Positions 42,528 to 50,801 of a DNA stretch of 51,004 nucleotides are shown here, in pieces (position 1 is the stretch's first letter; every line of letters starts with the position of its first letter). The notes below the pieces were generated by a model. It was given only the letters and a program-made list of their open reading frames with translations. It did no database searches and was not told the DNA's origin. The DNA is from an uncultured Alistipes sp. (lineage in GTDB: Bacteria; Bacteroidota; Bacteroidia; Bacteroidales; Rikenellaceae), in the NCBI GenBank assembly GCA_900553175.1, contig USCH01000007.1:1-51004 (forward strand). The letters are read 5' to 3'. The translations under genes were made by a program, and so were the position numbers.

Positions 42528-43441
42528 ACGATTTCGCCGCGGCCCGCGAGATGGCCCCCTATCTGGCCCAGCCCGAGGCCATGCCCGTCGGCACGCCCGG
42601 CAAGTCGGGATACCTTTATCTGGGCTTCGAGCTCGACGGCCGGGGGCGCTCCATCCTGCGCGATCTGGAGCGGCACGCCCCGCTCATCGTCCAGCAGGAG
42701 CTCTATTTCGACGAGTGCATGCCCGAGATGCCGTGCGTCTACATCCTCTCGTCGGGCGGCCCCAACGTCGACGGCGACCGCTACGAGCAGCGTTTCGTCG
42801 TCCGCCGCGACGCCTTCGCCCATGTCTCGACCGGTGCGGCCACCAAGCTGGCCGAGATGCGCCATAACTTTTCGGGGCTGCGCCAGCGCTTCGAACTGGA
42901 GGAGAACGCCTATCTGGAGTACCTGCCCGAGCCGACGATCCCCTGCCGTCATACGCGCTTCATCGCCGACACGTCGATCCGCATCCACCCTTCCGCCACG
43001 CTTTTCTATGCCGAAATCTATATGAGCGGCCGCAAGTATTTCGACCGGGGCGAGCGTTTCGCCTACGACATCCTGTCGGTCTGCACCCGTGCCGAACGGC
43101 CCGGCGGCGAGCCGCTTTTCCGCGAGAAATTCGTCGTCCGGCCCGCCGACCGGTCGCCCGAGACCCCCGGAGCGATGAACGGCTACGATGTCTTCGCCAA
43201 CGTCGCGGTGCTGACGCCGCCCGAGTGCGCCGGGGCGATCTATGCCCTCACCGAGGCCTTCATCGATCCCGAACGGCGGCTGGCGGCCGGCATCACGCAT
43301 CTGCCCGGCGGCTGCGGGCTGCTCTACAAGGTGCTGGGCGACGAGTCGGGGCCCGTCAAGCGGCTCGTCCGCGAGTTCTGTTCCGTCGTGCGCCGGACGG
43401 TCAAGGGAAAGCCGCTTCCGGCGGAGTTCCCGTGGCGCTGA
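42524..43441 (+). CDS. ureD: Urease accessory protein UreD (UreH)
   Basis: Scaffold protein that carries nickel from UreG through UreF into urease. The 305-residue product is a little longer than the usual 270-290. Family segments are GYLYLGFELDGRGRS, PLIVQQELYFDE, YILSSGGPNVDGDRYE, HVSTGAATKL and EYLPEPTIPCRHTRF. It is positioned after ureG, while in many operons it is first. The start ATG overlaps the ureG stop. Confidence 0.96.
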   Translation: MNDFAAAREMAPYLAQPEAMPVGTPGKSGYLYLGFELDGRGRSILRDLERHAPLIVQQELYFDECMPEMPCVYILSSGGPNVDGDRYEQRFVVRRDAFAHVSTGAATKLAEMRHNFSGLRQRFELEENAYLEYLPEPTIPCRHTRFIADTSIRIHPSATLFYAEIYMSGRKYFDRGERFAYDILSVCTRAERPGGEPLFREKFVVRPADRSPETPGAMNGYDVFANVAVLTPPECAGAIYALTEAFIDPERRLAAGITHLPGGCGLLYKVLGDESGPVKRLVREFCSVVRRTVKGKPLPAEFPWR

Positions 43442-43471
43442 AGAGAGAAAAACCGATCAAATTCATCCGTT

Positions 43472-44509
43472 ATGACATCGAACATTCGTTCCGCCGCGGG
43501 CCTCTCCTCCGTCGGCTTCATCAAGGTGGTCCTGCGCGGCATCGGGCAGGTGATGTTTCAGAACAGCGCCTGGACCGGGCTGCTCTTTCTCGCCGGCATC
43601 TTCTGGGGTGCCTACCACGAAGGTCTGGGCACGGTGGCCTGGGGCGCGCTGCTGGGCGTCGTCGTCTCGACGCTCACGGGCTACTGGCTCCGTTTTCCCG
43701 AGCGCGACGGTGCGCAGGGCCTCTGGGGCTTCAACGGCGTGCTGGTGGGATGCGCCTTTCCCACGTTTCTGGGCAACACGTTCTGGATGTGGCTGGCGCT
43801 GGCGCTCTGCGCGGCGCTCACCACGTGGGTGCGGGCGGGCTTCAACCGCGTGATGGCGCCCTGGAAGGTCAATTCGTTCACCTTCCCGTTCGTCTTCTGC
43901 ACCTGGGTCTTTCTGCTGGCGGCCCGCGGCATGCACGCCCTGCCGACCGAACACATGGCCGATCCGGCGCTTCCGGCCGCTTTCTCCTCTTTCGAGAGCC
44001 TGCGTTTCGGCCATCTGCTGGTCTACTGGCTCAAGGGCATCGCACAGGTCTTCCTGCTCGATTCGTGGGTGACGGGCGCGCTCTTCCTGGCCGGATTGTA
44101 TCTCTCGAACCGCTGGGCCGCGCTGTGGGCCGCCGCCGGTTCGGCGCTGGCCCTGCTCACGGCCGTCGTATTCCGGGCTTCGGGTGCGGATGTCGCGGGG
44201 GGCATGTACGGATACAGCGCCGTGCTGACGGCCGTCGCGCTGGCCACGGTCTTCTACAAGCCGGGCCGGCGTTCGGCCGTGTGGGCGCTGCTGGGCACCG
44301 TGGTCACGGTCTTCATCCAGGCGGCCATGTACGTGATGCTTTCGCCGCTCGGCCTCGCCACGCTGACGGCTCCCTTCTGCATCGCCACCTGGCTCTTCCT
44401 GCTGCCTATGATCCGCTTCGACGACGACCGCGAGCCCGACCACTCCGACTGGGACCCCGAAAACAAGACCCATCTGCCCCGTCCCGCCTCCTCCGCCTCG
44501 GAGCGGTGA
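43472..44509 (+). CDS. Urea channel (UT/Yut family)
   Basis: Facilitates urea entry. The 345-residue membrane protein has two homologous halves: LWGFNGVLVGCAFPTFLGN in the first and GGMYGYSAVLTAVALATVF in the second, the UT family signature. The polar C-terminal tail (DDDREPDHSDWDPENK) is cytoplasmic. It follows ureD after 30 nt and precedes the nickel transporter, so uptake, activation and hydrolysis of urea are in one gene series. Confidence 0.94.
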   Translation: MTSNIRSAAGLSSVGFIKVVLRGIGQVMFQNSAWTGLLFLAGIFWGAYHEGLGTVAWGALLGVVVSTLTGYWLRFPERDGAQGLWGFNGVLVGCAFPTFLGNTFWMWLALALCAALTTWVRAGFNRVMAPWKVNSFTFPFVFCTWVFLLAARGMHALPTEHMADPALPAAFSSFESLRFGHLLVYWLKGIAQVFLLDSWVTGALFLAGLYLSNRWAALWAAAGSALALLTAVVFRASGADVAGGMYGYSAVLTAVALATVFYKPGRRSAVWALLGTVVTVFIQAAMYVMLSPLGLATLTAPFCIATWLFLLPMIRFDDDREPDHSDWDPENKTHLPRPASSASER

Positions 44510-44552
44510 GGCGGCCGAATCCTCTGCCGAGACTCCGCAAAACGACTTCGCC

Positions 44553-45560
44553 ATGCACCTTTCCGACGCTTTGCTCTCTCCGCCCGTCGCCCTCGCTGCG
44601 GGCGCCGTTTCGCTGACGCTGCTTGCCGCGGCCGTCCGCTCCCTCCGCCGCGCATCGTGCGGGGAGGCGGCCGTGCCCGACGGCTCCTCCGCACCGCTCT
44701 GCGGCGAGCACCTCGTGCCGCTGATGGGCGTCATGGGGGCCTTCGTCTTCGCCGCCCAGATGATCAACTTCTCGATTCCGGGCACGGGGTCGAGCGGCCA
44801 TCTGGTCGGCGGCATCCTGCTCGCGACGATTCTGGGCCCGTGGGCGGCGCTCGTCGTGCTGAGCTCGGTGCTGGCGATCCAATGCCTCCTCTTCGCCGAC
44901 GGCGGCCTGCTGGCGCTGGGCGCCAACATCTTCAATATGGCCGTGCTCTCGTGTCTGGTCGTCTGGCCGCTCGTCTTCCGTCCGATCGCCGGAACGGGAG
45001 GCTCTCTCCGCCGCCTCGCGGCGGCGTCGGTCGCGGCGTCGGTCGCAGCGCTGGCTCTGGGGGCGCTGGCCGTGACGCTGGAGACCGAAGCGTCGGGCAT
45101 CACGGCGCTGCCTTTCGGGCGCTTCCTGCTCTTCATGCTGCCCATCCATCTGTTGATCGGCGTGGGCGAGGGTGCGGCCACGGCGGCGGTGCTCTGCTTC
45201 CTGAGGCGCTACCGGCCCGATCTTGCGGCCCCGTGCGCCGCACCGCCGGGACGCCGGAGGCCGGGGCGCCGCGTCCTGGCCGTATTGGCTGCCGCGACGC
45301 TGGCGGCCGCCGTCTCGTTTTCGTGGGTCGCCTCGTCCGATCCCGACGGCCTGGAGTGGTCGATCGAGCGTACGGCGGGCGCCGAACCGCCCGCCGAACC
45401 GGAGGACGGCCTGCACCGCACGGCCTCCCGCATTCGGGAGCGCACGGCCCTGATGCCCGATTACGACACTTCGCTGGCCGGAGTGGTGGGCAGCGGTGTC
45501 GTGCTGCTGGCCGTGCTGGGCCTCTCGCATCTGTTCCGCCCCGAACGCAGGGAGTCATGA
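44553..45560 (+). CDS. nikMN: Nickel ECF transporter substrate unit NikMN (CbiM plus PDGLE domain)
   Basis: Substrate-capture component of a nickel or cobalt energy-coupling-factor transporter. The 335-residue product begins MHLSDALLSPP, where Met1-His2 form the N-terminal metal-binding loop, and has LNFSIPGTGSSGHLVGG-like MINFSIPGTGSSGHL and GANIFNMAV. Residues about 245-330 form a NikN-like domain with SDPDGLEWSIERTAG (PDGLE motif). Substrate is inferred as nickel because of the urease neighbours. The stop overlaps the next start. Confidence 0.93.
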   Translation: MHLSDALLSPPVALAAGAVSLTLLAAAVRSLRRASCGEAAVPDGSSAPLCGEHLVPLMGVMGAFVFAAQMINFSIPGTGSSGHLVGGILLATILGPWAALVVLSSVLAIQCLLFADGGLLALGANIFNMAVLSCLVVWPLVFRPIAGTGGSLRRLAAASVAASVAALALGALAVTLETEASGITALPFGRFLLFMLPIHLLIGVGEGAATAAVLCFLRRYRPDLAAPCAAPPGRRRPGRRVLAVLAAATLAAAVSFSWVASSDPDGLEWSIERTAGAEPPAEPEDGLHRTASRIRERTALMPDYDTSLAGVVGSGVVLLAVLGLSHLFRPERRES

Positions 45561-46375
45561 ACGACCCGCTGCTGCGGACGCTCGCAGCGATGGACGCGCT
45601 CGGGCGGGATGCCGACGCTTCGACCCCTCTGGGCCGCAGGGATGTCCGCGCGAAGATCCTCGTGGCGGCGGTCTTCCTGCTGACGATGCTTTCTGTGCCG
45701 CTCGTGCAGCTCTCCGGACTGCTGCTCTTCGCGGTCTATCCGATCATCGGGGCGGCCTGCGGCGGAGTGGACTACGGGTCGCTCTTCCGGCGGTCGCTGG
45801 CCGTGCTCCCGCTGGTCGCTTTCATCGGGCTGTTCAATCTCCTTTACGATCGGGAGCCCCTCTTTTCGGCGGGCGGCGCGACGGTCACCAGAGGCTGCGT
45901 CACCTTTCTCTCGATCCTCGTGCGGGGTCTGCTTTCGGTGCAGGCGCTGCTCCTGCTCGTCGCATCGACGGGCTATGTCCGTCTGTGCCGGGGGCTGGGG
46001 CGTCTGGGTCTGCCGTCGGTTTTCGTCGTGCAGCTGCTGCTCGTCTACCGTTATCTGCAGGTCCTCGCCGAGGAGGCGCTCTCCATGCGGCGCGCCCGCG
46101 ATGCCCGCAGCTTCGGCCGCCGGAGCTATCCGCTGCGGGTGTGGGGCCGGATGATCGGGCAGCTGCTGATCCGCACCTTCGAACGCTCCGTCCGCATCGG
46201 GCGGGCCATGTCGGCGCGCGGATTCACGGGCCGCATGCCCGGCGATCCGCTGCCGGCGGCGCCCTGGATGCGCGGCGACACGCTTTTTCTCGCCGGGTGG
46301 AGCGCGGCGCTGCTCCTGCTGCGCCTGCTGCAGCCCGCCGAGAGCCTCACCTCTCTTTTCCGAACGATGCCATGA
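45557..46375 (+). CDS. nikQ: Nickel ECF transporter membrane unit NikQ (CbiQ family)
   Basis: The 272-residue transmembrane coupling protein shows SMRRARDARSFGRRS, a conserved T-unit helix that binds the ATPase, and RAMSARGFTGRMPGD near the C-terminal end, typical of CbiQ/EcfT proteins. Start and stop codons overlap both neighbours by ATGA. Confidence 0.92.
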   Translation: MNDPLLRTLAAMDALGRDADASTPLGRRDVRAKILVAAVFLLTMLSVPLVQLSGLLLFAVYPIIGAACGGVDYGSLFRRSLAVLPLVAFIGLFNLLYDREPLFSAGGATVTRGCVTFLSILVRGLLSVQALLLLVASTGYVRLCRGLGRLGLPSVFVVQLLLVYRYLQVLAEEALSMRRARDARSFGRRSYPLRVWGRMIGQLLIRTFERSVRIGRAMSARGFTGRMPGDPLPAAPWMRGDTLFLAGWSAALLLLRLLQPAESLTSLFRTMP

Positions 46376-47112
46376 GCCACCACTACCTGCTTTTCGACGA
46401 TGTGCATTACCGATACCCCGGGGGCCGCGAGGCGCTGCGGGGCGTTTCGATGCGGATCGGCCACGGCGAGAAAGTCGCCCTGGTCGGGGCCAACGGGGCC
46501 GGGAAATCGACGCTGCTGCTGCACACCGACGGGCTGCTGCTCCCCTCGTCCGGGCGGGTCGTGGTGGGCGGAATCGAACTCACGCCCCGCACCGTGCGCA
46601 CCGTGCGCCAGTCGGTGGGGCTGGTCTTCCAGAACTCCGACGATCAGCTCTTCATGCCTTCGGTGGGCGAGGACGTGGCTTTCGGTCCGGCGAACATGCG
46701 TCTGGAGCCCGGCGAGATCGAGCGGCGCGTGGTGGCGGCGCTCGAAGCCGTCGATGCGCTCCACCTGCGCAATGCGTCGCCTTTCCGCCTTTCGGGCGGC
46801 GAGAAGAAGCGCGCGGCGATCGCCACCGTGCTGGCCATGGAGCCGTCGGTGCTGGTGCTCGACGAACCCACCGCCGGGCTCGACCCCCGAGCCCGCCGAC
46901 GGATCATCGGGCTGCTCCGACGATTCGGGCATACGACCCTCCTGGCGACGCACGACATGGAACTGGTGGCCGAACTGTGTCCCCGCACGGTCGTTCTCGA
47001 CGGCGGGCGGATCGCGGCCGACGCTCCCACCGACCGCATCTTCGCCGACGGGGAGCTGCTCCGCCGGTGCGGCCTCGAAGTGCCGTGCCCGGTTCCGGCC
47101 GCCGTGCGCTGA
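46372..47112 (+). CDS. nikO: Nickel ECF transporter ATPase NikO (CbiO family)
   Basis: The 246-residue ABC ATPase powers nickel uptake. Walker A GANGAGKST, Q-loop FQNSDDQLF, signature LSGGEKKR, Walker B VLVLDEPTAGLD and the H-loop LATHDME are all intact. It is the last gene of the urease-nickel run; its stop is 5 nt from the convergent stop of the FUSC-MFS gene with no terminator between. Confidence 0.95.
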   Translation: MSHHYLLFDDVHYRYPGGREALRGVSMRIGHGEKVALVGANGAGKSTLLLHTDGLLLPSSGRVVVGGIELTPRTVRTVRQSVGLVFQNSDDQLFMPSVGEDVAFGPANMRLEPGEIERRVVAALEAVDALHLRNASPFRLSGGEKKRAAIATVLAMEPSVLVLDEPTAGLDPRARRRIIGLLRRFGHTTLLATHDMELVAELCPRTVVLDGGRIAADAPTDRIFADGELLRRCGLEVPCPVPAAVR

Positions 47113-47117
47113 GCGGA

Positions 47118-49076
47118 TCAGTCGCGGCGCACCTCCGGCCGTGCGGCGCCGGGACGCCGCGGCAGAATGCGCCGTCCCGCGAGGACGGTGACCGCCGCCC
47201 CGGCCAGCTGCACGACGATCGTTGCGGCCAGCACCAGGTCGGCGCCGCCCCACCGCAGCAACATCGGGATGAAGAGCACGCCGATGACGGCCCCCGTCTT
47301 TCCGCAGGCGGCGGCCACTCCCGCTCCGGCGCCCCGTTCGGCCACGGAGTAGATTTGCGGCGGGATGATGAAGGTCACCAGATGGGGCCCGGCGTTGAGA
47401 AAGAGTTCGAAGATCATGAATCCGGCCAGCGACACCCACACCGGAGCGTGGAGCGCATAGGCTGCGAGCAGGATGCCCAGTCCTGCGGCGCAGAGGAGGA
47501 ATCCCCAGGTCTGCATGCGGACGTGGTCCCAGCGGTTGACCGCCGCGAGCCCCATGACGAATCCGGGCAGGATCGCCAGATTGATCCAGGTGGTGAACCG
47601 CACCGATTCGGTGATGCGGTCGAAGGGGGCGTCCGAGGCGTGCCCGAGCCCCAGGGCCATGATGAGCACGGGCAGGAATACCCCGATTCCGTATACGCCC
47701 AGCCCCTCGCAGGCCCACGGCACCCCGCTGAAGACCACGCGGCGGATGTGCCGGCGGCTGAACAGGTCGAGCCACGAGAGCTGCTGCGCCGCATCCGCTG
47801 CGGGGTGCCCCGCCCCTTCGCCCATGTCGACGTCGGAGCCCAGAAAGAATCTGACGGCCTTTTCGGCTTCGTCCCGGCGTCCGCGGGCGAGCAGCCATCC
47901 GGGACTTTGCGCGAAGCGGGTGCGGCAGAGCAGCATGATCGTCGCCAGCACCGAGATGAGCAGCAGCAGCCGGTTCCATGCGTGAGGGTCGTTCCAGCTG
48001 CGCAGCAGCAGAAAGCAGGCGCCTGCGATGACGATGTTGCCTGCCGACGAGGAGGCTTTGGCCACGCCGACCATGAAGAGTTTCCAGCGGCGGGGCATGA
48101 TCTCGGAGATGTAGTCCGAATCGAGGCTGTACCCGCCTCCGATGCCCAGCCCCATGATGAAAAGGCCCGTCACGAGCCCCGGCAGGGAGTCCGAAGCGTA
48201 GGCCAGCAGCGACGCGGCCAGCACCAGAGCCGGGCAGAGCCTGAAGAAGAACAGGTATCCTTTGCGGTCGCTCCAGGCGCCGAAGAGCAGCGAGCCGACG
48301 GTGATGCCCACCAGGCTCGTGGCGGCGACGGCGCCCTGCTGGAGCGGGCCGAGCTCGGGATGGCGTACGAGCTGGATCATGGGCAGCACGACACCCACGA
48401 GCGTCGAGAGACCCGCTCCGGTGACCTGCCCCAGCGAGGCGATGACCAGCACCCGGTAGTGCCCCCACCGCAGCGGCATCGTCTCCATGTCGACCCGACC
48501 CGACGGCGAGCTTCCGGTATGCGCCGCCCGCCACCGCTCCCAGCGGTCGAGCACCCAGAGCAGGCCGATGCCCACGCCCACGCCGGCGGCCGATTCGAAG
48601 AAGCGCAGCAGGCAGTTCTCCAGCGGCGAGACGCCGGGGTTCATCTGTGCGACGAGCAGGATGATCAGGAGCGTGATGGTCGATATGCGGTCGTTCTTGT
48701 AGATGCCCAGCAGCATGCTCACCATCTCCAGCACGAAGACCGAGGCGAGCATGCCGGCGATCGAGAATTTCCAGACGCTCAGATAGGCGTAGGCGAGCAT
48801 CGCACCGAGAAAGGTGCCCAGCACGCGGATCCATCCCGTGCGGAGCGCCGCCCTGTAGTCGCGGGGTTGCAGCACGACCACCAGCGACGTGCAGGAGAGC
48901 ATGGCGCCCATCCAGCGCGAGGCGCCGTGGACCGATCCGGTGACGTAGATGCCGACCAGATAGGCGATCAGTACGCCGATGCAGGTGACCAGCGACACGG
49001 AGGGATGCATGCGTCCGACGGCCGTGTGCAGCTTTTGCAGGAGCCGCTGCACGGGATTGGAAGAAGGATTGTTCAT
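47118..49076 (-). CDS. FUSC-like/ArAE plus MFS transporter fusion
   Basis: The 652-residue membrane protein has two unrelated halves. Residues about 20-185 resemble FUSC/aromatic acid exporter ArAE modules (for example RTGWIRVLGTFLGAMLAYAYL, shown in shortened form RTGWIRVLGTFLGAMLAY, and LLIILLVAQMNPG). Residues about 205-640 form a 12-helix MFS carrier of the sugar/metabolite type: MFS motif A-like GSLLFGAWSDRKGY, and FIMGLGIGGGYSLDSDYISE. The MFS part has a soluble loop around residues 410-440. The substrate and direction cannot be inferred. It is monocistronic on the minus strand, divergent from the FmdE fusion. Confidence 0.8.
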   Translation of the reverse strand: MNNPSSNPVQRLLQKLHTAVGRMHPSVSLVTCIGVLIAYLVGIYVTGSVHGASRWMGAMLSCTSLVVVLQPRDYRAALRTGWIRVLGTFLGAMLAYAYLSVWKFSIAGMLASVFVLEMVSMLLGIYKNDRISTITLLIILLVAQMNPGVSPLENCLLRFFESAAGVGVGIGLLWVLDRWERWRAAHTGSSPSGRVDMETMPLRWGHYRVLVIASLGQVTGAGLSTLVGVVLPMIQLVRHPELGPLQQGAVAATSLVGITVGSLLFGAWSDRKGYLFFFRLCPALVLAASLLAYASDSLPGLVTGLFIMGLGIGGGYSLDSDYISEIMPRRWKLFMVGVAKASSSAGNIVIAGACFLLLRSWNDPHAWNRLLLLISVLATIMLLCRTRFAQSPGWLLARGRRDEAEKAVRFFLGSDVDMGEGAGHPAADAAQQLSWLDLFSRRHIRRVVFSGVPWACEGLGVYGIGVFLPVLIMALGLGHASDAPFDRITESVRFTTWINLAILPGFVMGLAAVNRWDHVRMQTWGFLLCAAGLGILLAAYALHAPVWVSLAGFMIFELFLNAGPHLVTFIIPPQIYSVAERGAGAGVAAACGKTGAVIGVLFIPMLLRWGGADLVLAATIVVQLAGAAVTVLAGRRILPRRPGAARPEVRRD

Positions 49077-49331
49077 TGGAGTGCGGATTTTGTGCCCTCC
49101 GACGCAAGAAACGGGCCGAAACGGCCGGCCGTCAGCCGGTTGTGCGGCCGGTGCGGAGGTGTTCCCTGCGGACCGGGCGGTGCGGCGGCCGGACGCATCC
49201 GCTCCTGCGTTCGGGAGTGCCCGGCGCTGCGGAACGGTATTTGGAGGCACCGGGCGCGGGGGCCGCGGCGGCGGACGGATGCGTTCCGGCGCCGGGTGGC
49301 TGTCCCGCCGTTGTCATTTCTGGTGCAAGTC
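49077..49331. other. Intergenic region between divergent FUSC-MFS and FmdE fusion genes
   Basis: The 255-nt GC-rich gap holds no gene. Several short inverted repeats occur (for example CGGCCGGCCG). GGTATTTGG at 49237-49245 contains a TATTTG that is only a partial promoter match. No terminator or riboswitch is recognised. Confidence 0.5.
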
Positions 49332-50801
49332 ATGAAGTCCGGATTCCTTTTCGTGCCGCTCTGTGCGGCGCTGATCCTCTGCCTTTCCTCCGGCCCGGCC
49401 CGTGCGCATTCGGGCAAGGCCCGTTTCCATGCGATCGTCGACACGGACGGCGCTCCCGACGACCTGCGGGCGCTCTGCATGCTGCTGGGCAACCGCGAAG
49501 TCGAGGTGCTGGCCGTCGTGACTTCGGAGGGCGCGCTGCCGCCCGGCGAAACGGCGCGGCGCGTGGCGGCGCTGCTCGGGGAGTTCCGCCACGAAGGGAT
49601 TCCCGTGGGGGCCGGACGTGCGGTCGGCGGACCGGCTCCGGCGTGGCGCGCGCATGCGCGGAGGGTCGGCTGGGGCGACACGACCGCCGTCGCCGATCGG
49701 TTTCCCTCCGCCGCGGAGGTGGCGGCCCGGGCCCTCGGGAACGAGGAGGAGCCGGTCGTCTACCTCGCCTTGGGCGCTCTGACCAATCTGGCCGACCTGT
49801 CGGATTCGGCTCCCTCGCTCGCCGGACGCATCGACCGGGTGATCTGGTACGACGACTCCTCCGACACGCTTCCGGGAGCCAATTTCCGGGCGGATTCCGC
49901 CGCGGCCCGCCGGGTGTTGGCGGGCGGTCTGCGGGTCGATGTCGTTGCGGCCGATCCGAAGCGGCCGGTGTGCGTGACGCAGCCGCTGCTCGATTCGATG
50001 GCGGCCGTGCCGACCCCCTATGCGCGGAAGATCGCCGACATCTACCGCCGGGAGCCTCTGGCGGGGACGATCGGTTCGCGGCATGCCGGATTGTGGGACG
50101 ATCTGGTCGTGGTGCGGCTCTTCGCACCCGGGCTTTTCGCCTGCCGCGATGCGGGCGGCGGGGCCCGCATCTGCACGCTGGCGGACGGGGAGGCCGTGCG
50201 GCAGGTGCCCCGGACGATTCTCGGTGTGCTGCGCGGCCGCACGGACAGCGAGAGCCGCGTGTTCTACGGATTTCCGCTTGCCGGAAGCTGCTATGCGGCC
50301 GACGTCGCGCCGATCGTCGGCGAGGCGGTCGCGCGCCATGGGGCCAGCGAATGGCGGGCCGGGGTGCTGACCAACGAACTCCACGGCCATCTGGGCATCT
50401 ATGCGACCGTCGGCGTGAAGATGGGCATCCGGGCCCGCGAGTGGTTCGCCATCGGGGTCGACGACCTGCATGTGACCAGTCTGGCCGGCTCGCAGCCTCC
50501 GGTCAGCTGCATGAACGACGGTTTGCAGGTGGCTACCGGAGCCACCGTCGGCCACGGACTTTTCGCCGTCGAGGAGGTCTCCCCGCCGCGTCCCGAAGCC
50601 TTGTTCCGCTTCCGCGGCCGGACGATCCGGCTGACGCTCAAGCCCGAGTACGCCCGCCGCATCCGCGACGACGTGCGCCGGGGCGTCGAGCTTTACGGCA
50701 ACCTGACCGAGGCCTACTGGCAGTATGTCCGCGCGCTGGCCCTGCGTTACTGGGTCGAGTTCGACCGCCACGAGATGTTCGATCTGCGGGTCGAACCCTG
50801 A
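49332..50801 (+). CDS. Secreted nucleoside hydrolase-like / FmdE-like fusion
   Basis: The 489-residue protein has a signal peptide (CAALILCLSSGPARA-H). Residues about 27-320 resemble the inosine-uridine nucleoside hydrolase fold: IVDTDGAPDDLRALCMLLG supplies the Asp cluster, YLALGALTNLADL matches ALGPLTNIA, and GLWDDLVVV is the late Asp motif. Residues about 330-470 match FmdE, the formylmethanofuran dehydrogenase operon domain: NELHGHLGIYATVGVKMG and SCMNDGLQVATGATVGHG carry the His and Cys metal-binding positions. Together a secreted chain with a nucleosidase-like site and a probable metal site. It lies at the end of the window, with no partner seen. Confidence 0.82.
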   Translation: MKSGFLFVPLCAALILCLSSGPARAHSGKARFHAIVDTDGAPDDLRALCMLLGNREVEVLAVVTSEGALPPGETARRVAALLGEFRHEGIPVGAGRAVGGPAPAWRAHARRVGWGDTTAVADRFPSAAEVAARALGNEEEPVVYLALGALTNLADLSDSAPSLAGRIDRVIWYDDSSDTLPGANFRADSAAARRVLAGGLRVDVVAADPKRPVCVTQPLLDSMAAVPTPYARKIADIYRREPLAGTIGSRHAGLWDDLVVVRLFAPGLFACRDAGGGARICTLADGEAVRQVPRTILGVLRGRTDSESRVFYGFPLAGSCYAADVAPIVGEAVARHGASEWRAGVLTNELHGHLGIYATVGVKMGIRAREWFAIGVDDLHVTSLAGSQPPVSCMNDGLQVATGATVGHGLFAVEEVSPPRPEALFRFRGRTIRLTLKPEYARRIRDDVRRGVELYGNLTEAYWQYVRALALRYWVEFDRHEMFDLRVEP

